Below, piece by piece: positions 43,705-52,377 of a DNA stretch of 64,000 nucleotides. The notes beneath the pieces are model-generated. The model was not told where the DNA came from and ran no database searches. It saw nothing but the letters and a program-made list of their open reading frames with translations. Numbering within the stretch: the stretch's first letter is position 1; the number at the start of each line of letters is the position of its first letter. Source of the stretch: Thalassomonas sp. M1454 (lineage in GTDB: Bacteria; Pseudomonadota; Gammaproteobacteria; Enterobacterales; Alteromonadaceae); assembly GCF_007097525.1 (NCBI RefSeq), contig NZ_VKDD01000007.1, positions 60,262-124,261 on the forward strand, read 5' to 3'. Position numbers and translations under genes: made by a program.

Positions 43705-44688
43705 TTGAATAATAAAATTTTTACAGAGAAGCTCTCAGTCGCACCAATGCTTGATTGGACTGACAGACACTGCCGTTATTTTTTACGCCAGTTATCTAGT
43801 AATACCGTTATGTATACTGAAATGGTAACTACTGGCGCTATTTTATTTGGTAAAGGTGACTACCTTTCATATAACGATGAAGAGCATCCGGTTGTTTTAC
43901 AACTTGGTGGTAGTGATCCAAAAGCATTGACTGAGTGTGCAAAAATAGCTGAACAGCATGGTTATGATGCGATTAACATTAATGTTGGCTGTCCATCAGA
44001 TAGAGTACAAAACGGTAGGTTCGGTGCTTGTTTAATGGCTGAACCTGAGTTGGTTGCTGAATGTGTACAAACTATGCAAAATGCGGTTAATGTGCCGGTA
44101 ACGGTTAAATCTAGGATCGGTATTGATGATCTTGATAGCTATGAATTTTTGCATAACTTTATTGATGTTGTTGGTAAAGCTGGCTGTGAACACTTTATTG
44201 TTCATGCTCGTAAAGCTTGGTTAAGTGGCTTAAGCCCTAAGCAAAATAGAGAGATCCCTCCGCTTGATTACTCTCGAGTTTATCAAATAAAGCAAGACTT
44301 CCCGCATTTAGATATTTCGATTAACGGCGGTATTAAAACCTTAAGTGAGAGTCTTGAGCACTTAAACCATATTGATGGAGTAATGATTGGCCGTGAGGTT
44401 TATCAGAATCCGTATATGCTCGCGCAAGCTGATCAACTTATATGGGGTGAAGATAAGGCGATTGTTTCTCGTGAACAAGTTATCGATGCTATGTGTGACT
44501 ATATTGACAGGAATGTAGCCAATGGTGGCCGTGTTTGGCATGTTGTGCGCCATATGTTGGGCTTAACCAACGGCTTACCTGGTGCAAGACGCTACCGTAG
44601 GTACTTAAGTGAAAATGCAGGCCGTGAGGGAGCTAACTCTGCGGTACTTAGAGAAGCTTTTGCTTTAACAGGTCCTATGCCAGAGTAG
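43705..44688 (+). CDS. dusA: tRNA-dihydrouridine synthase A
   Basis: The 327-residue flavoprotein reduces uridines in the tRNA D-loop. Family marks: 'LSVAPMLDWTDRHCRYF', 'MYTEMVTTGAIL', 'NVGCPSDRVQNGRFGACLM' with the catalytic Cys, and 'VHARKAWLSGLSPKQNREIPPL'. The reading opens at TTG 43705 with no clear ribosome site, which is odd. The gene's original 5' end and promoter may have been replaced by island insertion at this known hotspot. It is followed by a strong terminator. Confidence 0.95.
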   Translation: MNNKIFTEKLSVAPMLDWTDRHCRYFLRQLSSNTVMYTEMVTTGAILFGKGDYLSYNDEEHPVVLQLGGSDPKALTECAKIAEQHGYDAININVGCPSDRVQNGRFGACLMAEPELVAECVQTMQNAVNVPVTVKSRIGIDDLDSYEFLHNFIDVVGKAGCEHFIVHARKAWLSGLSPKQNREIPPLDYSRVYQIKQDFPHLDISINGGIKTLSESLEHLNHIDGVMIGREVYQNPYMLAQADQLIWGEDKAIVSREQVIDAMCDYIDRNVANGGRVWHVVRHMLGLTNGLPGARRYRRYLSENAGREGANSAVLREAFALTGPMPE

Positions 44689-44710
44689 TTAATCTATATA
44701 GATTTCAGCT

Positions 44711-44739
44711 AAAGGAGTACTCGTTACTCCTTTTTTTTT
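44711..44739 (+). terminator. Terminator after dusA
   Basis: AAAGGAGTA, CTCGT, TACTCCTTT followed by T6. Confidence 0.85.
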
Positions 44740-44850
44740 GCAAAAAATTTTAATTAGTTTTAAACCTTTTTCACCTTAACTGCGACTAATAGGCTATTGA
44801 ACAACAATTTTTAGGCACACCTGCTTGAAATTAACTATTTAGGAGATGTT

Positions 44851-44940
44851 ATGCCAAGTTTAATTATTATGTTATCTATCTTTTTAATACCCGTAACATG
44901 TCTATTGGCTAGCTCAGTTATTATTAGCTTTGTTGAATAG
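44851..44940 (+). CDS. 29-residue membrane peptide
   Basis: AGGAGA precedes ATG 44851. The product, MPSLIIMLSIFLIPVTCLLA..., is one membrane segment. It has its own terminator (44964-44990), which supports a real single-gene unit. It shares the pattern 'M(L/F)(S/T)..L(I/V)PV' with the 33-residue peptide inside the psp-like operon (46260), so the two may be paralogues linked to envelope stress. No family name is known. Confidence 0.55.
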   Translation: MPSLIIMLSIFLIPVTCLLASSVIISFVE

Positions 44941-44963
44941 TACACACACCATTTAAATTTTAT

Positions 44964-44990
44964 AAATCAGCCATAAGGCTGATTTTTTTT
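44964..44990 (+). terminator. Terminator after the 29-residue gene
   Basis: AAATCAGCC, ATAA, GGCTGATTT followed by a T-run. Confidence 0.85.
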
Positions 44991-45160
44991 GCCTAAAATT
45001 TCTCGTTTTAAATTGATTTTAGTTGTTGTTAGTCAAATTAACCAATCGAGTGGTTAAAAAAGCCAATATCTGGTTGTTGCAAAAATGTTAAAAATACAAG
45101 CGTGTTCTTATGGTTGCTTAAAACCCTTTGAAAACAGTTGGTTATGAGTTTTTTAAAAGT

Positions 45161-45176
45161 TGGCACAGCACTTGTA
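45161..45176 (+). promoter_or_regulatory. Sigma-54 promoter of the psp-like operon
   Basis: TGGCACAGCACTTGTA: -24 GG and -12 GT elements separated by 10 bases, close to the consensus TGGCAC-N5-TTGCA. It lies 54 bases before the first gene. Sigma-54 control through PspF is the rule for pspA operons; no pspF gene is in this window. Confidence 0.75.
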
Positions 45177-45229
45177 ACGTATAAATCATTATTAGCAGTA
45201 TTTACTAACACTGTAACCAGGAGAAGAAC

Positions 45230-45547
45230 ATGAACACATTAACTATTAAAGCAAAATTATTCGCAGCATTATTAGCAAGCAGCGCAGCAGTAAGCACAAC
45301 AACACAAGCTGAAGAGCTAGTATCGTTAGAAACAGCAGTTGAAATGTTAGTTTCGCAACAAAGCCATATGGTATTTAACCAAGTACGTAATCATATCGCT
45401 AACAGCATTGAGCAAGAAGTTGCTAGCTTTAAAATCGACAGCATGTTTGCAAGTGACAAAGGTGTGCCAACTGTAACGATTAGCGAAATGGATAACACTA
45501 TTAATATTAACGAAGATGAAGATTCATCTGAAGATTTACCAAAGTAG
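45230..45547 (+). CDS. Exported small protein, first gene of the psp-like operon
   Basis: The protein has 105 residues with a signal peptide (cleavage near TQA-EE about residue 28), then a helical, acidic domain (VEMLVSQQSHMVFNQVRNHIANSIEQE) with an Asp/Glu-rich tail. GGAGAAG precedes the ATG. It is separated from pspA by 13 bases and shares its sigma-54 promoter, so it probably senses or buffers envelope stress in the periplasm. The family is not known to me. Confidence 0.7.
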   Translation: MNTLTIKAKLFAALLASSAAVSTTTQAEELVSLETAVEMLVSQQSHMVFNQVRNHIANSIEQEVASFKIDSMFASDKGVPTVTISEMDNTININEDEDSSEDLPK

Positions 45548-45560
45548 AGAGGAATTAACC

Positions 45561-46223
45561 ATGGGAATGTTTTCAAGAATTACCGATATTATCAACGCCA
45601 ACTTAAATAGTTTATTAGAGAAAGCGGAAAATCCAGAAAAAATGATCCGCTTGATCATCCAAGAAATGGAAGAAACGCTAGTTGAAGTAAGATCGGCAGC
45701 TGCAAAAAATATTGCAGAAAAGAAAACCCTGTTACGCCAAGTACGTAATGTAGAAACTAAAGTGGCAGACTGGCAAGTAAAGGCTGAACTAGCACTGAGC
45801 AAAGGTCGAGATGATTTAGCTCGCAGCGCATTACAGCAAAAAAATACAGCTGCTGGTCAACTTGAAGCTCTACAAGCTGAGCTGAACACGCTAGATGAAT
45901 TACTCGTTGGCGTACAAGATGATAGTCAACGCTTGCAAGATAAATTATCTGAAGCTAAGCGTCGTCAAGAAAGCATCATCATGCGTCAACAATCTGCTGA
46001 GGTTCGTTTAAAAGCTAGAGAAACGATCAATAAAGAAAGTATTGAACGTAGTATTGAAAAATTTGAGCGCTACCAGCAGAAAATTGATGGTCTAGAAGCG
46101 CAAGTAGAAGCATATGACTTCACTCAAAATCAGAGCTTAGAAAGTCAGTTTGCCGAGCTTGAAAATGAAGATGCGATTGAGCAAGAACTTGCTCAAATGA
46201 AGAAAAAAGTAGCTAACGCTTAG
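45561..46223 (+). CDS. pspA: Phage shock protein A
   Basis: This 220-residue PspA/IM30-family protein has start ATG 45561 after GAGGAA. It begins MGMFSRITDIINANLNSLLEK, the amphipathic membrane-binding helix, then long coiled coils ('ENPEKMIRLIIQEMEETLVEVRSAAAK'). PspA binds stressed inner membrane and, in enterobacteria, also holds back PspF. It is followed by a small membrane protein and pspC. Length is normal for the family. Confidence 0.95.
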   Translation: MGMFSRITDIINANLNSLLEKAENPEKMIRLIIQEMEETLVEVRSAAAKNIAEKKTLLRQVRNVETKVADWQVKAELALSKGRDDLARSALQQKNTAAGQLEALQAELNTLDELLVGVQDDSQRLQDKLSEAKRRQESIIMRQQSAEVRLKARETINKESIERSIEKFERYQQKIDGLEAQVEAYDFTQNQSLESQFAELENEDAIEQELAQMKKKVANA

Positions 46224-46259
46224 GCGTTAGTGAATAACTAAAAATTGAAGGTATAAATT

Positions 46260-46361
46260 ATGTTTCCTTTTTCAATGATGTTTACCCTTATGTTAGTGCC
46301 AGTAGTAACGTTTTTTGTCAGTGCTGGTGTTTATGGTATCGCTCGATCGTTGCAAGCTTAG
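46260..46361 (+). CDS. 33-residue membrane peptide at the pspB position
   Basis: MFPFSMMFTLMLVPVVTFFV... has one membrane segment. It lies between pspA and pspC where pspB usually stands, but is less than half the length of PspB and lacks its coiled-coil part. GAAGG lies ahead of the start. It resembles the 29-residue peptide at 44851. Confidence 0.6.
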   Translation: MFPFSMMFTLMLVPVVTFFVSAGVYGIARSLQA

Positions 46362-46414
46362 TAATGAGTAGAGTGTAAATTTAAAAAGAAATATAAATTA
46401 ATTAGGAGTTAGTC

Positions 46415-46621
46415 ATGAGTAATAGTTACCGCGTAGAGCGCCCATTAGCAAAAGATTTAGTTCACAAAAAAGTATCAGGTGTTTGTGGCGGTATTGCTCG
46501 CCACTTTGAACTGCCAAGATTACTTGTTCGAGCTGTTGTTGTCATTGCCGGTTTGATGATGCCAATGGTAACTGTAGTTGCTTATATTGTAGCAGCGCTA
46601 TTAATGCCAAATCGTCATTAA
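46415..46621 (+). CDS. pspC: PspC-domain protein
   Basis: The protein has 68 residues with a PspC domain: 'DLVHKKVSGVCGGIARHFELPRLLVRAVVVI' and a membrane helix ending 'VAYIVAALLMP'. PspC sits in the inner membrane and signals stress to PspA in other bacteria. It has a good AGGAG site and is shorter than enterobacterial PspC, lacking the long C-terminal part. Confidence 0.9.
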   Translation: MSNSYRVERPLAKDLVHKKVSGVCGGIARHFELPRLLVRAVVVIAGLMMPMVTVVAYIVAALLMPNRH

Positions 46622-46668
46622 TTATTTGAATTATCGTTAGTTGTTAAATCGTAACTGTAGAGGTAAAT

Positions 46669-47007
46669 ATGTCATTTTTTAAAGCGCTTATTTTTGCCAT
46701 TTTCGCGTCAATATTATTGACCTATATTTTTGGCACCACGTTAATGGAGTGGTTTGAAATAAGCGTATATATGGATGAACATCAAGTAGAGCCGCTAAAA
46801 GCATTAAGTATCTCGGCTCTGGTTATGGTGGCATTAATTGTGGCAACACTTGCCATTGTATTAACGGTTTTTGGTACTGTGATCTTTGCTGGCTTGTTAG
46901 CTCTTGGCGCTATACTGCTTGTTGGGGTAGGTATCTTTTGGCCAGTAATTTTTATTGCGATTATTATTTGGCTGTGTTTTCGAGAAAAAAGACCCGTACA
47001 AGCCTAA
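46669..47007 (+). CDS. Membrane protein at the end of the psp-like operon
   Basis: The 112 residues have three hydrophobic segments (about 5-22, 48-72 and 74-105), then a basic tail. It is unknown to me by family. It follows pspC by 47 bases and precedes a hairpin, so it is likely the last gene of the stress operon and an envelope protein. Confidence 0.7.
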   Translation: MSFFKALIFAIFASILLTYIFGTTLMEWFEISVYMDEHQVEPLKALSISALVMVALIVATLAIVLTVFGTVIFAGLLALGAILLVGVGIFWPVIFIAIIIWLCFREKRPVQA

Positions 47008-47021
47008 TTAAATAGGCGCTA

Positions 47022-47056
47022 TATAGCCGTTAGCATCTTGAATATTAACGGCTATA
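47022..47056 (+). terminator. Hairpin at the end of the psp-like operon
   Basis: TATAGCCGTTA, 13 bases, TAACGGCTATA; the T-run is poor. Confidence 0.6.
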
Positions 47057-47203
47057 GATACAATTAAGTTATTGAATTAATAATATTTAAGTTAAATGGT
47101 TAGCAAAAATTGTATTATTTAGTGCTATTTGCTTATTAACCATTGTCGCAGCTCAATAAATAAGAGATTATTTAACTAATATAACTTTAATAAGTGATTT
47201 AGT

Positions 47204-47662
47204 ATGAAAAATAATTTTATTTTAACCTTTCTATTATCTGTACTCTTTTCAAGCTCGGTACTGGCGAGTGAGATCTCAATTAGCGAGCAATACGTTAGAG
47301 AAACCATCCCTGGCACCACAATAAGTTCAGCTTATATGTTAATTAAAAATACAGGCGACAAAGATGTAGCGCTTAAGAGTATTACGTCACCTGTTAGTGC
47401 AAGAATTGAATTGCATGAACATTTAATGGCCGATGGAATGATGCAAATGCAGCAAGTTGAATCTATTATTGTTAAAGCTAATGATAAAACGGTTCTCCAA
47501 CCTCACGGTTATCATGTAATGATATTTAATTTAGATGAGCCGTTGATGGCAGGTAGTAGCATAGACATGGCGTTAAAATTTGATAATGGCAAGACAGTAA
47601 ATATCAAGGTACCAGTGCAAGGTCTTAAGAAAAAAACTCACTCGCATTCGCACAATCATTAA
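47204..47662 (+). CDS. Periplasmic copper chaperone PCu(A)C family
   Basis: The protein has 152 residues with a signal peptide (cleavage near VLA-SE), then a PCu(A)C domain with the copper-binding pattern: His/Met residues in 'ELHEHLMADGMMQM' and 'PHGYHVMIFNL'. The C-terminus is His-rich (KKTHSHSHNH), which may add metal binding. Such proteins deliver Cu(I) in the periplasm, often to cytochrome oxidase. It is followed closely by a DUF2333 gene. Confidence 0.9.
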   Translation: MKNNFILTFLLSVLFSSSVLASEISISEQYVRETIPGTTISSAYMLIKNTGDKDVALKSITSPVSARIELHEHLMADGMMQMQQVESIIVKANDKTVLQPHGYHVMIFNLDEPLMAGSSIDMALKFDNGKTVNIKVPVQGLKKKTHSHSHNH

Positions 47663-47671
47663 GGGCATATT

Positions 47672-48664
47672 ATGAAATTAAATTTATCACTTAAATCTGG
47701 ATTGGGGATAACTTCACTAGTTTTCTTCTTGTTCTATTTGTTGGGTGTTTTTTGGAGTTTTGAACCGAGCAGCTTTGACGTTCGCGAAGAAGCTATTACC
47801 GCAGCAAAAGTTGATGGTTTTAAGCCAGTTGTCGGTTATACAACAACGACTACTTTGATTAAGGTGTCAGAAACGTTATTAAATAAACCCGGTGGTTATT
47901 TGTCTAATGATGTATTACCGCCGTCTGTGCTTCTAGATAATATACCAGCATGGGAGTTTGGCGCTTTAGAGATGGTTCGAGATTTAGCTTTAGCTATGCG
48001 TCAGTCTTTTTCTCGTTCGCAATCACAATCATTAGAAAATCAGCATTTAAAGAATGCGCAACCTAAATTTAATATTGATGCTAAAAACTGGGCAATACCA
48101 AGTGCTGAAGGTGAGTATGCATCAGCAATTGATGATTTATATAAATACCGACGCGACCTTGCTGATCCGTTAGTTCAAAATGCACAATTTTATGCTCGTA
48201 CCGATAACCTTAGAGATTGGTTGCGTGAAGTTGAAAAAAGACTAGGTGGTTATTCGCAACGTTTAAGTTCAAGTGTGGGTCGTAATCAACTTAATACAGA
48301 TTTAGCTGGCGAACGAGATGCAACCCAATCTACCTTTTCTGCATCAGCCGTTATTGTAAAAACTAGTTGGTGGAAAACGGATGACGTTTTTTATGAAGCA
48401 CGTGGAGCTAGCTGGGCACTACTGCATATGCTACAAGCGATTGAGGTTGATTTTGCTGATGTATTAGAAACCAAAAATGCAACGGTAAGTTTAAGCCAGA
48501 TTATTCGTGAGTTAGAAGCTACTCAATCAACTGTTTGGAGTCCAATGATTTTAAATGGTAGTGGTTTCGGTACACTTGCTAATCATTCTTTAGTTATGGC
48601 TAACTATATATCTCGAGCGAATGCCGCTATAATCGACTTGAGAGAATTACTTAGTCAAGGATAA
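47672..48664 (+). CDS. DUF2333 family membrane-anchored protein
   Basis: The protein has 330 residues with one N-terminal membrane segment (about 10-30, 'LGITSLVFFLFYLLGVFWSF'), followed by a long periplasmic helical domain ('KPGGYLSNDVLPPSVLLDNIPAWEFGALEM', typical of DUF2333). The function is unknown. It is 9 bases after the copper chaperone gene and 8 before the outer-membrane gene, so the three probably form one operon. Confidence 0.85.
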   Translation: MKLNLSLKSGLGITSLVFFLFYLLGVFWSFEPSSFDVREEAITAAKVDGFKPVVGYTTTTTLIKVSETLLNKPGGYLSNDVLPPSVLLDNIPAWEFGALEMVRDLALAMRQSFSRSQSQSLENQHLKNAQPKFNIDAKNWAIPSAEGEYASAIDDLYKYRRDLADPLVQNAQFYARTDNLRDWLREVEKRLGGYSQRLSSSVGRNQLNTDLAGERDATQSTFSASAVIVKTSWWKTDDVFYEARGASWALLHMLQAIEVDFADVLETKNATVSLSQIIRELEATQSTVWSPMILNGSGFGTLANHSLVMANYISRANAAIIDLRELLSQG

Positions 48665-48672
48665 TAATAAAA

Positions 48673-49389
48673 ATGAAAAAATCTGCTGCGTTAATTGCTT
48701 CGGCAATGTTGTTAACCTGTGGTTCAGCAAAGGCTGACACTATATTAGGTGTTTATGCTGGCGTTCAAGGGTGGGATATGGCTGCTGAAGGTAGCCATGG
48801 TGAGAATAATGATTTAACTGAATATAACTTTGATGATGAAAGCCAAGGTCGTTTTTATGCCGCTTTGGAACATCCAATCCCGTTTATTCCTAACATTAAA
48901 ATTGCTCATTCAGAAATAGTAACTCAAGGTTTAGAAACAGATAGTGAATTTGTTAACTCATTCATTACTGAAGGTTCTGAAATTGATTTGTCTTATACTG
49001 ATTACACTCTGTATTACGAAATATTTGATAATGGCCTGTTTTCTTTTGATATCGGTTTAACCGCTAAAGATTTAGATGGTGAATTATTAACGATTGATAC
49101 ATTTGATACAGTAGAAGAAATTATTCCTATGGTTTACGCTTCAACACAAGTATCTATTCCGGGTACTGGTTTAAGTGTATTTGCTGAAGGTAACTTTTTA
49201 AGTATTGATGATCATACGTTATTAGATTACCAAGCAGGAATTGCATATGCCTTAATTGATAACATGCTTATTGATGTAACTTTGCAAGCGGGTTACCGCA
49301 TGGTTGATTTAGAATTAGATGACCTAGATGATGTATACGCTGATCTGCAGTTTGATGGCGCATTTGCTGGTGTAGAAGTTCACTTCTAA
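48673..49389 (+). CDS. TIGR04219-type outer-membrane beta-barrel protein
   Basis: The protein has 238 residues with a signal peptide (cleavage near AKA-DT about residue 21), then 'GVYAGVQGWDMAAEGSHGE' and alternating beta strands ending 'FAGVEVHF' with the C-terminal Phe of outer-membrane proteins. This matches the TIGR04219 family of small barrels, whose function is unknown. It is the last gene of a three-gene run and is followed by a strong terminator. Confidence 0.85.
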   Translation: MKKSAALIASAMLLTCGSAKADTILGVYAGVQGWDMAAEGSHGENNDLTEYNFDDESQGRFYAALEHPIPFIPNIKIAHSEIVTQGLETDSEFVNSFITEGSEIDLSYTDYTLYYEIFDNGLFSFDIGLTAKDLDGELLTIDTFDTVEEIIPMVYASTQVSIPGTGLSVFAEGNFLSIDDHTLLDYQAGIAYALIDNMLIDVTLQAGYRMVDLELDDLDDVYADLQFDGAFAGVEVHF

Positions 49390-49413
49390 CTTAACTAGTT
49401 AAATAACCTGATT

Positions 49414-49448
49414 AAAAAGCTTAACATGGCAACATGTTAAGCTTTTTT
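49414..49448 (+). terminator. Terminator after the barrel gene
   Basis: AAAAAGCTTAACATG, GCAA, CATGTTAAGCTTTTTT: long perfect arms with a T-run. Confidence 0.9.
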
Positions 49449-49522
49449 GCTTTCAGGGGGGGAAGTAATTAAATCAGCAGTAAGCTAGCCCTATAAACAA
49501 AATTATGTTTCATCTCTTTAAG

Positions 49523-49536
49523 TGTAAGCGCTTACA
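49523..49536 (+). promoter_or_regulatory. LacI-family type operator ahead of the GH3 gene
   Basis: TGTAAGCGCTTACA, a perfect 14-bp palindrome with central CG, 53 bases before the start. This form is typical of LacI/GalR-family operators of sugar genes. Confidence 0.7.
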
Positions 49537-49588
49537 TGTTTTAATGATGAGATTATTTAAACAAGTAAAATATTTTAAAGGTCTGCTG

Positions 49589-52165
49589 ATGAACCAACTC
49601 AAAACAAAAATAACAGTCGCTACCTCTTTTTTAACCGCAACATTATTGCTATCTGCATGTGCACCAGAAAAAAGTGCCATAGAAGCTGATAGTCAAGCCT
49701 CAACAAAATCAGAGCAAGAGAGTCGTTTTAATGGCCTTGAGCAAGATGTTGAAAATATTCTTACGCAATTAACGCTAGAAGAAAAAATTAGCTTAGTCCA
49801 TGCAAGCGGTAAGTTTCATGTTGATGCGATTGAGCGTCTAGGTGTTCCTGAGTTATGGCTCTCAGATGGTCCTCATGGAGTTCGCCATCAAATAGAAAAA
49901 TACAGTTGGAGCTCAGCCGAATGGGATGATGACCAGTCAACGTATTTACCACACTTAACTTCGGTTGCTGCTAGCTGGGATTTAAATATGGCAACCATGC
50001 ATGGCAATGTGTTGGGTAGTGAAGCTAGACATCGTGGTAAAGACATTATACTCGGACCTGGTGTTAACTTAGCTCGACTACCTTTATATGGCCGTAATTT
50101 TGAATATATGGGTGAAGACCCAGTATTAGCCGCTAAATTAGTGGTACCTGAAGTAAAAGCAATTCAAAGCCATGACGTTGCCGCTAATGCCAAGCACTAT
50201 GCCCTTAATACGCAGGAATTAAACCGAATCGGCGTTAATGCCAAACCTGATGAACGTACCTTAAGAGAAGTGTATTTACCTGTATTTGAGTCAGCGGTTA
50301 AAGACGGCGGTGTGTACTCAATTATGGGCGCATATAACCAGTACTATGGCACTAATGCTAACCAATCAAAACACTTAGTTATGGATATTCTAAAAGGTGA
50401 GTGGGGCTTTGATGGCGTATTGCTTACTGACTGGAATGTTGATATTAATACTCGTGACGCTGCTTTACACGGGCTTGATTTGGAAATGGGCACCAATGTT
50501 GACAGTTACGATGACTACTTTCTTGCAAAGCCATTTTTAGAAGAAATTAAAGCGGGCAATATTCCTGTTGCCGTATTAGACGATAAAGTTCGCCGAGTAT
50601 TACGCTTAATGCACCGCGTTGGTTTGTTTGATGAAAACCGACTACCTGGTGCTCGTAACACTAAAGAGCATCAACAAGCTGCCCGCACTATTGGTGCTAA
50701 TGGTGTGGTATTACTTAAAAACCAAGATAATGTTTTGCCTTGGGATAAATCTAAAATTAAAAATATTTTAGTACTTGGCCCTAATGCTAATAAAAAGCAT
50801 GGCCAAGGTGGAGGCTCTTCAGAAGTTAAATCTTTGTATGAAGTAACTCCTCTAGAAGGTTTAAAAAATGAATTTGGTGAGCAAGTAAACATTACTGTTA
50901 TGCGTGCTCGTTCAAATGAATTATCGCCTATTGCTGCCGATTATGTTGCAAGTAGACATTGGACAGGTACGCCAGCTTGGAATGTTTCGTATTTTAATGA
51001 TGCTAAGCACACTGAGCTTACTAGCGAGAATTGGATTGTAAACTCAGAATTTAAATCTACTATCGCTGATAAAAATGATTTTATTACCATGAAGGCAGAT
51101 ATAAAGCCTCTTAAAACTGGTGAACATATCCTTAAGCTTAACTCTGATGGCAACATTAAAGTATCGGTAAATGGTGAAGCAGTACTTAGCTTTGACGGCA
51201 AAACTAATGAGCAGCTAACTTACCCTATAAACCTAACTGCAGATCAAGTATATAAGTTTGAAATCGAATACGCTGGTAATAAAGAATTTGTATTAGGTTG
51301 GGATGCACCGGGTAATTTATTTTCAACTGTTGAAGAATACACCACAGCTGCTAAGCAAGCTGATGCGGTTATTTATTTTGGTGGTTTAAGTCATGGTGAT
51401 GACCGAGAAGCTATCGACCGCCCTGATATGAAACTACCAAACTCGCAAGATGAAATCATTACTAATTTGCTTAATGCTAATGCCAATACTGTGGTGTTTA
51501 TGGTGGCAGGATCTGCAGTTGAAATGCCTTGGGCAGAGCAAGCAAAAGCCGTAGTTTGGGGGTGGTATGGTGGCCAAGAAGCCGGTAACGCTTTTGCTGA
51601 TATTCTAGTCGGCGACGTTAACCCTAGTGGTAAAATGCCTATTACTCTACCTGCCAAGCTAGAACATACAGCGCCTATCGCGCTAAATGACTATAACGCC
51701 GTAGAGTCTTTATATTCAGAAGGCGTATTTATAGGGTATCGCTGGTTTGAACAGCAAAATATTAAGCCAACGTTTGAATTTGGCTATGGCCTGTCGTACA
51801 CCAATTTTGGCTACTCTGATATTAAGCTATCAAACGATGTATTTAATGGCGAAGGCCAGCTTGTAGTCACTGCCAATGTTATCAATACGGGTAAGGTTGC
51901 TGGCGCTGAGGTTGTACAACTTTATTTGAATGATGAAGTGGCAAGTGTTGAGCGTCCTGCGAAAGAGCTTAAAGGTTTTGATAAAGTTTTCCTTGAGCCA
52001 GGCGAAACTAAGCAAGTTACTATTGCTCTTAATAAGCGTGATTTATCTTTTTGGGATGTTAATAGCAATGATTGGTTAGCTGAAGAAGGTAACTTTAACG
52101 TGCTGCTCGGCGCATCTTTATCAGATATTCGTTTACAAAAACAATTTACATATAAAACACAGTAG
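49589..52165 (+). CDS. GH3-family beta-glucosidase, lipoprotein
   Basis: The start ATG 49589 (MNQLKTKITVATSF) gives a clean lipoprotein signal with lipobox LSAC; a longer reading from 49505 begins within the operator. The protein has 858 residues. The GH3 N-domain has 'LWLSDGPHGVR' and the nucleophile Asp in 'GVLLTDWNVD' (about residue 280). The GH3 C-domain is interrupted by a PA14-like insert (about 455-590), and an Fn3-like C-terminal domain follows. It hydrolyses beta-linked oligosaccharides at the cell surface or periplasm. The exact substrate cannot be told. A LacI-type operator lies upstream. Confidence 0.9.
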   Translation: MNQLKTKITVATSFLTATLLLSACAPEKSAIEADSQASTKSEQESRFNGLEQDVENILTQLTLEEKISLVHASGKFHVDAIERLGVPELWLSDGPHGVRHQIEKYSWSSAEWDDDQSTYLPHLTSVAASWDLNMATMHGNVLGSEARHRGKDIILGPGVNLARLPLYGRNFEYMGEDPVLAAKLVVPEVKAIQSHDVAANAKHYALNTQELNRIGVNAKPDERTLREVYLPVFESAVKDGGVYSIMGAYNQYYGTNANQSKHLVMDILKGEWGFDGVLLTDWNVDINTRDAALHGLDLEMGTNVDSYDDYFLAKPFLEEIKAGNIPVAVLDDKVRRVLRLMHRVGLFDENRLPGARNTKEHQQAARTIGANGVVLLKNQDNVLPWDKSKIKNILVLGPNANKKHGQGGGSSEVKSLYEVTPLEGLKNEFGEQVNITVMRARSNELSPIAADYVASRHWTGTPAWNVSYFNDAKHTELTSENWIVNSEFKSTIADKNDFITMKADIKPLKTGEHILKLNSDGNIKVSVNGEAVLSFDGKTNEQLTYPINLTADQVYKFEIEYAGNKEFVLGWDAPGNLFSTVEEYTTAAKQADAVIYFGGLSHGDDREAIDRPDMKLPNSQDEIITNLLNANANTVVFMVAGSAVEMPWAEQAKAVVWGWYGGQEAGNAFADILVGDVNPSGKMPITLPAKLEHTAPIALNDYNAVESLYSEGVFIGYRWFEQQNIKPTFEFGYGLSYTNFGYSDIKLSNDVFNGEGQLVVTANVINTGKVAGAEVVQLYLNDEVASVERPAKELKGFDKVFLEPGETKQVTIALNKRDLSFWDVNSNDWLAEEGNFNVLLGASLSDIRLQKQFTYKTQ

Positions 52166-52183
52166 TTCATTACTGTCTGATAT

Positions 52184-52221
52184 TCGATCAAACTATATGG
52201 TTAATTATATGGTTTGATCGA
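52184..52221 (+). terminator. Hairpin after the GH3 gene
   Basis: TCGATCAAACTATAT ... ATATGGTTTGATCGA, with one G-T pair; it ends the GH3 unit before cysJ. Confidence 0.7.
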
Positions 52222-52377
52222 TAGTCGGATATAAATTCTCTAACTTATTACCTTTTAAACTACCTACCTCATATTCCTTTTTGGAATAAAAAATCGTTAT
52301 CTATTCTTTTATGTTTTAGTTCTAGCTGTTTATTCTTTATTCATTGTTAATAAATCGTCAATAATTGGATAAAGAGT

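Noticed and set aside
49505..49588. Longer N-terminus of the GH3 enzyme
   Set aside because: It would cover the palindromic operator and hide the lipoprotein signal; ATG 49589 fits better.
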